Shown here: piece by piece, positions 40,460 through 49,052 of the stretch
Numbering within the stretch: position 1 is the first letter of the stretch
Layout of the letters: each line of letters starts with the position of its first letter
Assembly: GCA_947573605.1 (NCBI GenBank)
Contig: CANPGM010000004.1
Location: 58,634 to 122,633, forward strand
Reading direction: 5' to 3'
Source: an uncultured Roseburia sp.
GTDB taxonomy: Bacteria > Bacillota > Clostridia > Lachnospirales > Lachnospiraceae
DNA length: 64,000 bases
The notes under the pieces: model-generated
Told to the model about the DNA's origin: nothing
The model's input: the letters and a program-made list of their open reading frames with translations, nothing else
Databases searched by the model: none
Program-made: the position numbers and the translations under genes

Positions 40460-40979
40460 TTAAAACAACCTCCAAATCTTTTTCTAATATCTTTCTTGCC
40501 TGATGCAGTCTGCTTTTCACGGTTCCGGCCGGTATTTTTACAACAGATGCAATCTGTGCCACGGAAAGCTCTTCCATATAATAAAGAAGCACAATCGTTT
40601 TCAGCCGATCCGGCAGTCTTTGTACCGACTGCCGTACTGCTCTTTCTTCCTCTTTGCAAAGCAGCGCCTCCTCCGGCGTCGGCTCTGTTGAAATGCCTGT
40701 CTCCGTATCCGAGTCGGGAAAACCTTCTTCCCAGTTAGCAATCCGCTTTCTCCATGCGTATTTTCGTTTTTTATTTTTCCAGATTTTCACCGCTATGGAA
40801 AGCAGATAACCCTTCGGCTGATTGCCGGCGTCTATTTTTTCCCCCAGCTCTATCGCCTTTAAAAAAGTATCCTGGTAAAGATCCTCCGCTTCCTGCAAAT
40901 TACAGGTTAGATATCTGCAAAAGGAAAAGATATCTTTTCCATATTTATTGATGCATAATTCTAATTCCGGTTTTGTCAT
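40443..40979 (-). CDS. ECF-type RNA polymerase sigma factor
   Basis: 178-residue sigma factor. Region 2 appears as FSFCRYLTCNLQEAEDLYQDTFLKA, and region 4 as RLPDRLKTIVLLYYMEELSVAQIASV with the recognition helix before SRLHQARKILEK. The ORF track start is 75 codons too early, in non-coding DNA. The ATG at 40979 has AGAGGT at 7 nt. It forms a two-gene module with the DUF4179-like protein. Confidence 0.92.
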   Translation of the reverse strand: MTKPELELCINKYGKDIFSFCRYLTCNLQEAEDLYQDTFLKAIELGEKIDAGNQPKGYLLSIAVKIWKNKKRKYAWRKRIANWEEGFPDSDTETGISTEPTPEEALLCKEEERAVRQSVQRLPDRLKTIVLLYYMEELSVAQIASVVKIPAGTVKSRLHQARKILEKDLEVVLNEERI

Positions 40980-41257
40980 TTTAATACCTCTTACGAACGT
41001 TCTGCAAAGGTTTTGTGACCCTTCACTTATATATTGTAATAACTCGGAAAACGGTTCATACAATTCGAAAAATTTTTTCCGTTTTTCTTTTGCAATGGAC
41101 AAAGATAGATATTCCTCATATAATAATAAGTATACACAGCGAAAACGGAGGAGAAAAGACGGAAAACGATTCTGTTTCCTCCTGGAATTTGTAACGCTGT
41201 GCATACCGAAATTCTCACTGACTTAAGTGCCGTTTAGGCGGCGGAATGAGAGGAAAT

Positions 41258-42139
41258 ATGAAAAATAACGTTGGATGGAACGACAGATTTAAAATTGGCG
41301 TGGATACGATTGATAAAGCGCACCAGAAATTGTTTGCCATCGTTTGCAGACTGATTAATTTAAATGAAGACGAAGAAAAAAGTCAATGGGCCTGTATGGA
41401 AGGCGTAAAATATTTTAAAAGTTACACCATGAAACATTTTGCAGAAGAAGAAGCCTATATGAGATATATTGACTACAGCGGATATGCCATGCATAAAAAA
41501 CTGCACGACGATTTGCGGGACAGAAAACTCCCCGCTCTTGAACGGGAACTGGAACTATCCGATTATTCGGCGGAATCGGTCAGACACTTTATCGGGATCT
41601 GCATCGGATGGCTGACGGAACATATTATGATTGAAGACCGCGCTATCACAGGAAAAATCGCGACAAAATGGGTCTATAATCCGGCCGACGAAGAATTGGA
41701 AACGGTTAAAAAAGCCGTTTCGCATGTGATGCAGGAAATTTTTCGATTCGACATGCGATTAATCAGCGAACATTACAGCGGCGAAGACTTCGGGTCTTCC
41801 CTGTGTTATCGGGTAAATTACATTTCTTTGGACGGCAAAAAAAGAATGCAGCTCTTTTTCATTCTCGAAGAACGGTTGCTTCTTTCCACGGTCAGCGGAC
41901 TGCTTGGAACGTCGTTTAAGCGAATCGACAATACGGTGCTCTCCACGGTAAAACAGCTTTTCCAGATTGTAATCAAACGTATGGGAATCAGCTATAAGCC
42001 GGAAAGCCAATATCGGCTGGAAAAAGACAATTTCCTGACGGATGAACAGATCGCGAAAATATTTGAAAGAGAATGTCCTCCTTTTAGCCTGCTCTATAAT
42101 ACCGGAAACGGCTATTTTGCTTTTTGCGTGAAAAAATAA
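41258..42139 (+). CDS. Bacteriohemerythrin with C-terminal CheX/FliM-like region
   Basis: 293-residue protein. The N-terminal hemerythrin domain (about 1-130) has all diiron ligands: DKAHQKLF, HFAEEEAYM, HKKLHDDL and HIMIED. From about 150 a second region (LDGKKRMQLFFILEERLLLSTVSGLLG) looks like the CheX/CheC/FliM phosphatase fold, though I cannot see its catalytic residues clearly. Oxygen or NO sensing is possible. The SD GAGAGG is preceded by the GCCG/CGGC hairpin (41229-41242). Start is four codons after the ORF track start. Confidence 0.85.
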   Translation: MKNNVGWNDRFKIGVDTIDKAHQKLFAIVCRLINLNEDEEKSQWACMEGVKYFKSYTMKHFAEEEAYMRYIDYSGYAMHKKLHDDLRDRKLPALERELELSDYSAESVRHFIGICIGWLTEHIMIEDRAITGKIATKWVYNPADEELETVKKAVSHVMQEIFRFDMRLISEHYSGEDFGSSLCYRVNYISLDGKKRMQLFFILEERLLLSTVSGLLGTSFKRIDNTVLSTVKQLFQIVIKRMGISYKPESQYRLEKDNFLTDEQIAKIFERECPPFSLLYNTGNGYFAFCVKK

Positions 42140-42153
42140 AGGCTGGAAACATA

Positions 42154-42194
42154 AAACTCGGAAAAATGCACAAAGACATTTTTCCGAGTTTTTC
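42154..42194. terminator. Bidirectional terminator between hemerythrin and ABC genes
   Basis: AAACTCGGAAAAATG and CATTTTTCCGAGTTT form a perfect stem with T/A runs on both sides; serves the converging genes. Confidence 0.92.
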
Positions 42195-42981
42195 AGGAAG
42201 CCAGATCACGTTTTTCATAAACGAACGCTGCGGCGGTCAGACAGACGGCGGTAACAGCCAGACTGATGACCGCCATTTCTATATCCGCGCTTTTGTTCGT
42301 AAACAGATCCGCAGCATTGGAAAAATAAAACGGGGTCAGATATTTTAAGCGTTCCAAATCGGGGATTGCCCGGCAAAGCAGATCCGCCAGATAAAGCAGC
42401 ACGGAAAAACCCAGGGCCATTCCAATCTGCCGTTTTTTACAGACAGCGGAAATCAGAAAACAGATGCTTCCGACTTCTAACTGCATCAAAAACTGCATAG
42501 CATGATAAAGAAAAAAGCTGTCTTTTTCCAAAAAAACGCCGATTCCGGCAAATCCGGCCGCAATCCAGAGCAGACAGACTGCCTGAAAGAACATAATTAA
42601 GAGTACCATCGCCGCATATTTGGATAACAGAATCTGTTTTCTGCCAAAGGGCAGCGTACATAAAAACTCAGCCGTGTGCCCCTCTTCCTCCTTTGCCACT
42701 ATCCCGGCCCCTGTCATTGCCGCAAACATTGCCCCGCCGATTGCAAAAATCAACGCAATTTCCGTTGCATAAAATCCTTCCGGCGTACCGATATTCAATC
42801 GGTCCAGCCCAAGCGCAGCCGAAAAAGCTCCCATCTGGGCGTATGCTCCCGCCATTTCTTCCATCGTATCCTCCAGACTGTGAAAGAGCATCAGGCAGGA
42901 AAAACAAATAAATCCTACGCATGTAGTCCATATAATCAGGGTCTTTACATTTCTTCTGATTTCATGTTTTAATATCGTCAC
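42193..42981 (-). CDS. ABC transporter permease (ABC-2 type)
   Basis: 262-residue membrane protein with about six hydrophobic helices and a soluble loop after the second (AKEEEGHTAEFLCTLPFGRKQILLSK), the typical ABC-2 layout. Start is GTG at 42981 with GGAGG at 9 nt. It should pair with the ATPase just upstream. The substrate is unknown; antimicrobial-peptide export or resistance is common for LytTR-linked systems. Confidence 0.88.
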   Translation of the reverse strand: MTILKHEIRRNVKTLIIWTTCVGFICFSCLMLFHSLEDTMEEMAGAYAQMGAFSAALGLDRLNIGTPEGFYATEIALIFAIGGAMFAAMTGAGIVAKEEEGHTAEFLCTLPFGRKQILLSKYAAMVLLIMFFQAVCLLWIAAGFAGIGVFLEKDSFFLYHAMQFLMQLEVGSICFLISAVCKKRQIGMALGFSVLLYLADLLCRAIPDLERLKYLTPFYFSNAADLFTNKSADIEMAVISLAVTAVCLTAAAFVYEKRDLAS

Positions 42982-42995
42982 TGATTTTTCCTCCG

Positions 42996-43829
42996 TTATT
43001 CATAATAATGCATAAACAGCTCTTCTAAGGGCGGTTCTTCAATCAGTAAATCATCAATCGGAACAGAAGCTTCCATTTCGTTTATTTGTCGAAGCAGTTC
43101 CTTGATACTCCCTTTGAAATCAAAGGTTTCCCGGCGGCCGTTTCCGGAAATTGTGACCCGTCTGATATTGGATTTGGAGAGGTGTTCCACCGTATCCGTT
43201 TTTATAATGCTTCCATCTTTTATAATCGCCGCATTTTTGCAGTAGCGCCTAACTTCCGAAAGGGCATGGGAAGACAGAAAAATAGTCGTCCCCTCACGGT
43301 TGTATTCCAATAATAAATCAAAAAACGCCTCCTGCATCAGAGGATCCAGCCCCGACGTCGGTTCATCCAATATTAATAGTCCCGGCTTATGCTGCATGGC
43401 GCAGACAATACTGACTTTTTTGCGGTTTCCAAGCGAAAGTTCCTCTGTTTTCTTATTTTTATCGATTTCAAGAATCTCACAAATCCGCGTCGCCTCTTTG
43501 CCGCAGTCCATCCTTCGCGCATCTGCTGCAAACCGAATGACCTCCGATACCTTCATTCCGGGATAAAACATTGCTTCCGAAGGCATATAGCCGATACTGC
43601 TTAACAGTTCTTTCTGCTGTTTACCGGCTTTTTTCCCAAAAATCCGAATCTCTCCATCCTGATAACGAAGCAGTCCGAGCATACTGCGGATTGTTGTAGA
43701 CTTTCCGGCGCCGTTCGGCCCAAGAAACCCAAAAATATCGCCTTCTGCAACAGTCAGGGAAATCTGTTCGACGCCCCGGTGCTTCCCGTATCGTTTCGTT
43801 AATTTTTCAATTTCAATCGCCTGCTTCAT
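42996..43829 (-). CDS. ABC transporter ATP-binding protein
   Basis: 277-residue ATPase with Walker A GPNGAGKST near residue 37, signature LSLGNRKKVS, Walker B LLILDEPTSG and H-loop SSHALSE. The signature is slightly divergent (SLGNRKK instead of SGGQ). A C-terminal extension of about 55 residues is typical for exporters of the drug/bacteriocin class. It overlaps the DUF3021 gene by 4 nt. Confidence 0.94.
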   Translation of the reverse strand: MKQAIEIEKLTKRYGKHRGVEQISLTVAEGDIFGFLGPNGAGKSTTIRSMLGLLRYQDGEIRIFGKKAGKQQKELLSSIGYMPSEAMFYPGMKVSEVIRFAADARRMDCGKEATRICEILEIDKNKKTEELSLGNRKKVSIVCAMQHKPGLLILDEPTSGLDPLMQEAFFDLLLEYNREGTTIFLSSHALSEVRRYCKNAAIIKDGSIIKTDTVEHLSKSNIRRVTISGNGRRETFDFKGSIKELLRQINEMEASVPIDDLLIEEPPLEELFMHYYE

Positions 43830-44293
43830 CTTTCCCTCCCTGATTTCTCCTTATACTCCGCCAACATTCGGTTCAGCCGATCCGTATCAATCCGCCTTTT
43901 TATTCTATTACAAAAATATACGCATAAAGATACGCCGATACAATATAGAAAAAATAGCAGCGTAGCGGCGGGAATCCTGTCATACCACCCGAATATATAA
44001 GAAGCGCCGGTATAAAGCCCGCTGCATAAAAAGAAAGACGCCGCTTCCTTTGCTCCGAACACTTCCGCTTCGTCCGGATTCTTAAGAACATAGACCTGAA
44101 AATATCCGATTGCATACGCAGTCAGAATCATTTCAAACATGGTTAGAATTTTTGCAGAATCTTGATGCCTGATCAATAAACAGGCAAAGTAAAAAGCCGT
44201 TATGCAGGAAAAATACAGACATGTTTTGTATTCGATTGTAATTTCCCTGCTTATGAACTTCGCAAGCCGCTGTTTTTTCTTACTCTTCGTCAC
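43826..44293 (-). CDS. DUF3021 family membrane protein
   Basis: 155-residue protein with four membrane helices and charged ends, as in DUF3021 proteins that accompany LytTR regulators. Start is GTG at 44293 with GGAGG upstream, overlapping the LytTR gene end by 14 nt. It probably controls the activity of that regulator at the membrane. Confidence 0.75.
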   Translation of the reverse strand: MTKSKKKQRLAKFISREITIEYKTCLYFSCITAFYFACLLIRHQDSAKILTMFEMILTAYAIGYFQVYVLKNPDEAEVFGAKEAASFFLCSGLYTGASYIFGWYDRIPAATLLFFLYCIGVSLCVYFCNRIKRRIDTDRLNRMLAEYKEKSGRER

Positions 44294-44735
44294 TGTCTGC
44301 GCCTCCTTTTAAAATCTGCCGAAGCTGCTTTGCGTACTTCCGCGAAATCATGACCTGTTCTCCGTTTTCAACTGTCGCACGGATGCGATTTCCAGGTTCG
44401 CTTTTTAAATAACTGATTTTATGGATATTCAGTACCATAGACTTCGAACAGCGGAAAAATCCCCTGCTTTCAAAAAGCAGCGTCAGCTCGGCAAGGCTTT
44501 TATCCACCTTCGCCACTTTATCTCTAAGATAAGCAAACGTCGTTCCATCTACGCTTTCCAGATAAAAAATATCCTCCGGTTTTAAGAGTAACGTCTGTTT
44601 TTCCCAGACTCCGGTCAGCTTTTTTCTGCCTCCCCCGACTATTTCGATGATTGACGCAATCGTTTCATTCATATTTTGGTAGCGGATAACGACTTCGTCC
44701 TCTCCTTCTGCAATTTGGTTCAATGTAAGTTTCAT
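44280..44735 (-). CDS. LytTR-family DNA-binding transcriptional regulator
   Basis: 151-residue protein made of a short N-terminal region and a LytTR domain (about 45-145): KPEDIFYLESVDGTTFAYLR and FFRCSKSMVLNIHKISYL are typical. There is no receiver domain, so it depends on a partner, here presumably the DUF3021 protein. First gene of the ABC operon, which it probably autoregulates. Confidence 0.9.
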   Translation of the reverse strand: MKLTLNQIAEGEDEVVIRYQNMNETIASIIEIVGGGRKKLTGVWEKQTLLLKPEDIFYLESVDGTTFAYLRDKVAKVDKSLAELTLLFESRGFFRCSKSMVLNIHKISYLKSEPGNRIRATVENGEQVMISRKYAKQLRQILKGGADSDEE

Positions 44736-44779
44736 TCGGCCCGTTCTGTTGCCTTTCTATGCGCTTTCCTTTTTTCTTT

Positions 44780-44807
44780 ATTATACCAGACAGTTTGATT
44801 TTCACAA
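44780..44807 (-). promoter_or_regulatory. Promoter of the LytTR-ABC operon
   Basis: Minus-strand TTGTGA, 16-nt spacer, TATAAT, about 45 bp before the LytTR start. Confidence 0.65.
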
Positions 44808-45067
44808 TTGCAGACCCGGCAGGATGCACTTTTTTACAGATAAGTTGCTGACGGAATTGCAATGTATTTTTCCTTGTGGACAACTTACAAGGGACTGTCC
44901 AATATTTTCTTCTGAAAACAAATCCTCTGTCTCTGCTTTTCGTTTCAGTGAAAGTGTGTATAAGTGGTTACAGAATTATCAAAAAGAAAAAGTTGAGGAA
45001 TAGCATTTTACAAAATGCGTAAAAATGTAATTCCTTCATTTTATTTGCACAATTTCTGCTATAAGAC
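44808..45067. other. Divergent intergenic region, no gene seen
   Basis: Between the LytTR promoter and the DeoR promoter. The only ORF (44749-45003, plus) has no SD and runs antisense into the promoter. Nothing further is recognised. Confidence 0.4.
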
Positions 45068-45096
45068 TTGCATATTCAAGAATAAACAATTATAAT
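45068..45096 (+). promoter_or_regulatory. Promoter of the DeoR-kinase-PHP operon
   Basis: TTGCAT, 17-nt spacer, TATAAT, about 50 bp before the DeoR-type gene. Confidence 0.7.
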
Positions 45097-45147
45097 CAAA
45101 TATAAATAAGTTAAAACAATTAAAAACACGAAATCGAGGTATTTATT

Positions 45148-45930
45148 ATGTTTATGGAAGAACGACAGAAAGATATTATTCGAAAAATAAACCAAACAGG
45201 ACGAATCCTGGTATCAGAAATTCAGGAATGTTATCAGATTTCGGCGGATTGTGCAAGGCGGGACTTAAAAGTATTGGAAAGTAAAGGATTGCTGCAGAGA
45301 ACACATGGGGGCGCCATTGCAGTTCATCCGAAAGAAAGATACCCTGCGCCGACATATAATCCAATAGATATAAAAGAAATAAAGACTGATTATCTGGCAG
45401 TTGCCAAAAAAGCAATCGAATATATTCAAAACAAGGAGGTCATTTATATTACCACGTCTTTAGTCGGATATTATATGGCTGAAAACTTACCGGAAGACAT
45501 AACCATTACAATATTGACAAATTCCGTTACCATTGCAGAGGTGTTGCGAAAAAAAATAAATATCTCCATTATATTATTGGGCGGAGAAATGTCCCATCGT
45601 GGTCACTGCCATGATTTTTATACCATTCAAATGGTAAAAAATATCCGCATGGATAAAGCGTTTTTATCGCACGCGGCATTGTCTTTGGATTTTGGAGCCT
45701 CCATTCATGATCCCGCCGGTGTGGAATTTGGAAAAGCTGTTATGGAGAACAGCAGGATGAATATCGGGCTATACCCGTCTAAGAAGATAGGAAAAAATTC
45801 CATCCATTCTGTATGTCAGGTAAAAGATTATGATTTACTGATTACGGATGATAATGTATCTGAGGATTTTCTGATACAGGTAGGGGAACTTGGTGTGGCT
45901 ATAGAAACAGTTCATTTGAAGGGGGTATGA
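45148..45930 (+). CDS. DeoR/GlpR-family transcriptional regulator
   Basis: 260-residue regulator. The N-terminal winged helix begins MEERQKDIIRKINQTGRILVSEIQECY and continues through ARRDLKVLESKGLLQRTHGGA, the DeoR signature. The C-terminal sugar-phosphate-isomerase-like domain has ITILTNSVTIAEVL, LLGGEMSHRG and DKAFLSHAALS. It would repress or activate the two genes that follow in response to a phosphorylated metabolite. The ATG at 45148 has GAGGT at 8 nt. AT-richer than its neighbours. Confidence 0.9.
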   Translation: MFMEERQKDIIRKINQTGRILVSEIQECYQISADCARRDLKVLESKGLLQRTHGGAIAVHPKERYPAPTYNPIDIKEIKTDYLAVAKKAIEYIQNKEVIYITTSLVGYYMAENLPEDITITILTNSVTIAEVLRKKINISIILLGGEMSHRGHCHDFYTIQMVKNIRMDKAFLSHAALSLDFGASIHDPAGVEFGKAVMENSRMNIGLYPSKKIGKNSIHSVCQVKDYDLLITDDNVSEDFLIQVGELGVAIETVHLKGV

Positions 45931-45933
45931 AAA

Positions 45934-46551
45934 ATGTATTGTATATTAGTGACAGGTATTCCGGCAGCAGGAAAAAGCGTTATGGCAGAAGTCCTGTCAA
46001 AAAGGTTGAAACTGCCTGTTATTTCAAAGGATACCGTAAAAGAATTGCTGTTTGACAATGTTGGTTTTCAGTCGAGAGCAGAAAAAGTGAAACTTGGAAT
46101 TGCCAGTATGGAAATCATGTATTATGTTGCAGGTCAGCTTATGAAAGCAGGGCAACCTTTTATCTTGGAGAATAATTTTGAATTTTCGTCAGAACATGGA
46201 ATGAAAAATCTTTTAGAAAACTATCAATATTCCGCATTGACCATTACCTTAACAGGTGATTACAAAGCGATTTACCAGCGTTTTCTGGAACGGGAAAACA
46301 GCCCTGACAGGCACAGGGGGCATGTTGTGAATGACTGTTATCCGGAAAAGAAAGAGGATAATCGAAAGGCTCTAAAAGCAAAAACTATTTCTTATGAAAA
46401 CTTTGTTCGTGGAATAGAACAAAGGGGATTTGATGCCTTGTGCGTTGATGGCAGGCAGATTAAGGTTGATACAACAGATTTCTCAAGAATTAATATGGAA
46501 GAGTTATTTTCACGGATTGAGGCGTGGAAGGAGGAAATTCTGCATGATTGA
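45934..46551 (+). CDS. P-loop kinase-like protein (AAA_33 type)
   Basis: 205-residue P-loop protein: Walker A GIPAAGKS at residue 8, then a kinase-like core with KDTVKELLFDNV and an Arg-rich lid (FLERENSPDRHRG). It resembles zeta-toxin / chloramphenicol-phosphotransferase-like kinases. The substrate is unknown. It starts 3 nt after the DeoR gene and overlaps the PHP gene by 8 nt, so the three make one unit. With a PHP phosphatase next to it, it may phosphorylate a small metabolite. Confidence 0.75.
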   Translation: MYCILVTGIPAAGKSVMAEVLSKRLKLPVISKDTVKELLFDNVGFQSRAEKVKLGIASMEIMYYVAGQLMKAGQPFILENNFEFSSEHGMKNLLENYQYSALTITLTGDYKAIYQRFLERENSPDRHRGHVVNDCYPEKKEDNRKALKAKTISYENFVRGIEQRGFDALCVDGRQIKVDTTDFSRINMEELFSRIEAWKEEILHD

Positions 46552-47332
46552 CGCGCATGTTCATCTGGAAAAAGGCGATTATTCGGTAGAATGGATCAAC
46601 CAGTTTGTTTCGTATGCCGTAAAAAGAAATATAGACGAAGTTTACTTTTTGGAACATACCCATATCTTCAAAGAATGCCGTAATCTCTATAATGAAATGT
46701 CTGTATATAATGAATATCAGAAGAATTGGTATCAGAAAAAATGGGAACAGGCACGTCCTCTAAAGGATTATATAGATTACATAGAAAAATTAAAACAAAT
46801 AGATTTCCCGATACGATTAAAATTTGGTCTGGAAGTATGTTATTCTCCTGAGCATGAAATTGACATTGCACAAATGAAACAAATGTATTCCTTTGATTTT
46901 TTAGTAGGCTCAATCCATTTTATTGATGGATGGGCATTCAGTCATCGGAAACAGCGGTGGGACAGGAACGATTATGATATGGATGAACTGTACGAAAGGT
47001 ATTACGCACTTATGCTGTCATTAATTAACAGCCGATTATTTTCAGGATTGGCACACCCACAGTCATTACAATGTTATGGGGCATACCCGCAAAAGGATTT
47101 TAGACATATTTATTTACAGCTTGCACAAGCGCTTTGTTTAAATGATATGTATATTGAGGAAAGCAGCGGATTGGCGATTAATTATGGCGATAAGCAGTTG
47201 GGAATGAATGCGGATATGTTGGAGTGCATGGTAAGGTGTAATGTGCCAATTCTGACAGCATCAGATGCACACTCGCCACAAAATGTTGGCTTATATATTA
47301 AAGAAATGAACGACTTGATTCAATCTGTATAA
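46544..47332 (+). CDS. PHP-domain phosphoesterase (histidinol-phosphatase-like)
   Basis: 262-residue metal-dependent phosphoesterase. Metal-binding motifs are MIDAHVHLEKGD at the N terminus, FLEHTH, a Glu in FGLEVCY, VGSIHFIDGWAF, LAHPQSL and SDAHSP at the C terminus, as in HisK-type PHP enzymes. No his genes are nearby and the operon partner is a kinase, so histidine synthesis is doubtful. ATG at 46544 follows GGAGG at 9 nt, inside the end of the kinase gene. The ORF track start is 38 codons too long. Confidence 0.82.
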   Translation: MIDAHVHLEKGDYSVEWINQFVSYAVKRNIDEVYFLEHTHIFKECRNLYNEMSVYNEYQKNWYQKKWEQARPLKDYIDYIEKLKQIDFPIRLKFGLEVCYSPEHEIDIAQMKQMYSFDFLVGSIHFIDGWAFSHRKQRWDRNDYDMDELYERYYALMLSLINSRLFSGLAHPQSLQCYGAYPQKDFRHIYLQLAQALCLNDMYIEESSGLAINYGDKQLGMNADMLECMVRCNVPILTASDAHSPQNVGLYIKEMNDLIQSV

Positions 47333-47630
47333 TAGACTTTGGGCACTCATTGGCGGTTCTATGGAGATTAATGAGAATGCATTTAAAGAATAATTAGAGA
47401 AATACCGGGATTTTGAAACCAGTCCCGCAAATGAAGGAACGGAAAAGATTGATTGATAGGCTGGAAGATATTCATGCTTCATGGAGAAAGTCGAACATAT
47501 TATATACAGCCACTGCGATCCCGTCGCTCACATGGGAATGCACGCGATTGAGCAACTGAAAACGGACTGGCTTGCCAATCCGTTGGAAAAGAAATCGGAT
47601 AATCCGATAGAAGTTGCTTCTTTAACTATT
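47333..47630. pseudogene. Decayed coding remnants
   Basis: Short protein-like stretches with interrupting stops are visible on the plus strand, for example ALIGGSMEINENAFKE, then KYRDFETSPANEGTEKID, then HIIYSHCDPVAHMGMHAIEQ. None is preceded by a full gene. The last reads on into sequence that is antisense to the methyltransferase remnant, so the junction looks like a deletion fusion. Parent genes not identified. Confidence 0.35.
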
Positions 47631-47991
47631 CTATTCATCCTTTATCTTTTTAACCATAATGCCTATAAAACAAGTGAATGGCTTTATGATGTTTTCATAA
47701 TATTTTTTATCTTCGAGTGCAAATTTATGCTTTGTATCGAACCATTCCTGCCAGGGCAGCTCAAATGACGACATTTCCCAGGTTTTCACTTCTCCGATCT
47801 CCCCATGCGCTCCAATCATTCGTTTCCAGAAATAAACTGGTTATCCCGCTCCCGCAGCCCAAATCAAGAACCAGATTGTCTGACGTATTTTGTAACGGAT
47901 ATGCTTCAAGCAGCTCGTCCAGCAGTCTTAAACAGTTTGGTCCCATCATATAGGGAGTTTTAAAATATTTTCTGTAATTGTCACTTCGCAA
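47631..47991 (-). pseudogene. SAM-dependent methyltransferase, internally deleted and frameshifted
   Basis: The N-terminal 50 codons (MRSDNYRKYFKTPYMMGPN..., then SAM motif I LVLDLGCGSGITSLFLETND) are in one frame. The last 62 codons (MIGAHGEIGEVKTWEMSSFE... to the stop) are in another. In the intact family these ends are separated by roughly 100 more residues, so the middle has been lost together with the frame. Family length is from memory; the deletion is inferred. Confidence 0.65.
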
Positions 47992-48055
47992 TATAAGTTG
48001 TCTCCTTATCTTTGTCTGTAATCTCTCGGATGATACGGCAGGGGTTCCCTGTCAT
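47981..48055 (-). pseudogene. C-terminal fragment of a hexapeptide O-acetyltransferase
   Basis: Minus-strand frame reads MTGNPCRIIREITDKDK..., the usual ending of maltose/galactoside O-acetyltransferases (GxPAKVIR-like). No hexapeptide repeats remain upstream, so only the tail survives. It overlaps the first codons of the methyltransferase remnant. Confidence 0.45.
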
Positions 48056-48185
48056 AAATAAAAATCCTCATAACTTTTATTCTTCACTGTCGTAAAATGC
48101 GACCCTCTCTTGACAAGGGCATACGCGCCTCAACCATGATGTTTCACCGATTGAAAGGAACGCAGCAGAACACAAAATTTACGGA

Positions 48186-49031
48186 TTACTCCAGCAGCGC
48201 CTGATAAACCTCCCGCTTCTGCACCCCTCGGTCCTTTGCGACCAGCTTCATCGCTTCCTTCCGGTCAATTCCCTGCGCTTCGTAATACGCCATATGTTCA
48301 GGGATCGTCATAGCTTCCCATGACTTTTTCTCTTCTGCCGCTATTTCCTCAAATGACTTTCCTGCGACCACAAGAACATACTCGCCGCGCGGTTCATTGT
48401 CTTTATAATATGTTATTACATCTGATAATGTCGTCAATGTCGTCTCTTCAAACTTTTTCGTAAGTTCTCTGCAAACCGATATCCGTCTGTCGCCAAGCGC
48501 ATCTTTCAGTTCCTTCAATGTTTTCACCAGATGGTGCGGCGCTTCATACAGTACAATCGTTCGCGTCTCATTCTTTAACTGCTCTAAAATCCGTTCGCGC
48601 TCCTTTTTTTCACGCGGTAAAAATGCCTCAAACGCAAACCGTCTTGTTTTCTGACCGGACATGGTAAGCGCTGTGATACAGGCCGAGGGACCCGGAAGCG
48701 ACGTTACGGTAATTCCCTCTTCGATACAAATACGGACCAGCTCTTCTCCGGGATCCGAGATACCGGGCGTCCCCGCGTCCGTAATCAGCGCTATATTCTT
48801 GCCTTCTTTCATTTTTCCGACAAGCTGGTATGCCTTTTCGATTTTATTATATTCATGGTAGCTGGTCATCGGCGTTTTAATTTCAAAATGATTCAAAAGC
48901 CGAATGGAATTTCTGGTATCTTCCGCCGCAATCAAATCCGCTTCTTTTAAGATCCGCAGCGCCCGAAACGTAATATCCTCCAGATTTCCAATCGGCGTTG
49001 CACATAAATACAGCTTTCCCGCTTTTTCCAT
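48186..49031 (-). CDS. rsmI: 16S rRNA (cytidine(1402)-2'-O)-methyltransferase RsmI
   Basis: 281-residue tetrapyrrole-methylase-fold enzyme. Motifs: LYLCATPIGNLEDITFRAL at the N terminus, AAEDTRNSIRLLNHF, ITDAGTPGISDPGEELV, and LPGPSACITAL. Length and end (HTH-like C-terminal KDRGVQKREVYQ) are typical. GAGAGGGTG precedes the ATG. In Bacillus (yabC) it also follows yabB. Confidence 0.95.
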   Translation of the reverse strand: MEKAGKLYLCATPIGNLEDITFRALRILKEADLIAAEDTRNSIRLLNHFEIKTPMTSYHEYNKIEKAYQLVGKMKEGKNIALITDAGTPGISDPGEELVRICIEEGITVTSLPGPSACITALTMSGQKTRRFAFEAFLPREKKERERILEQLKNETRTIVLYEAPHHLVKTLKELKDALGDRRISVCRELTKKFEETTLTTLSDVITYYKDNEPRGEYVLVVAGKSFEEIAAEEKKSWEAMTIPEHMAYYEAQGIDRKEAMKLVAKDRGVQKREVYQALLE

Positions 49032-49052
49032 ACGCTTTCACCCTCTCATTTA

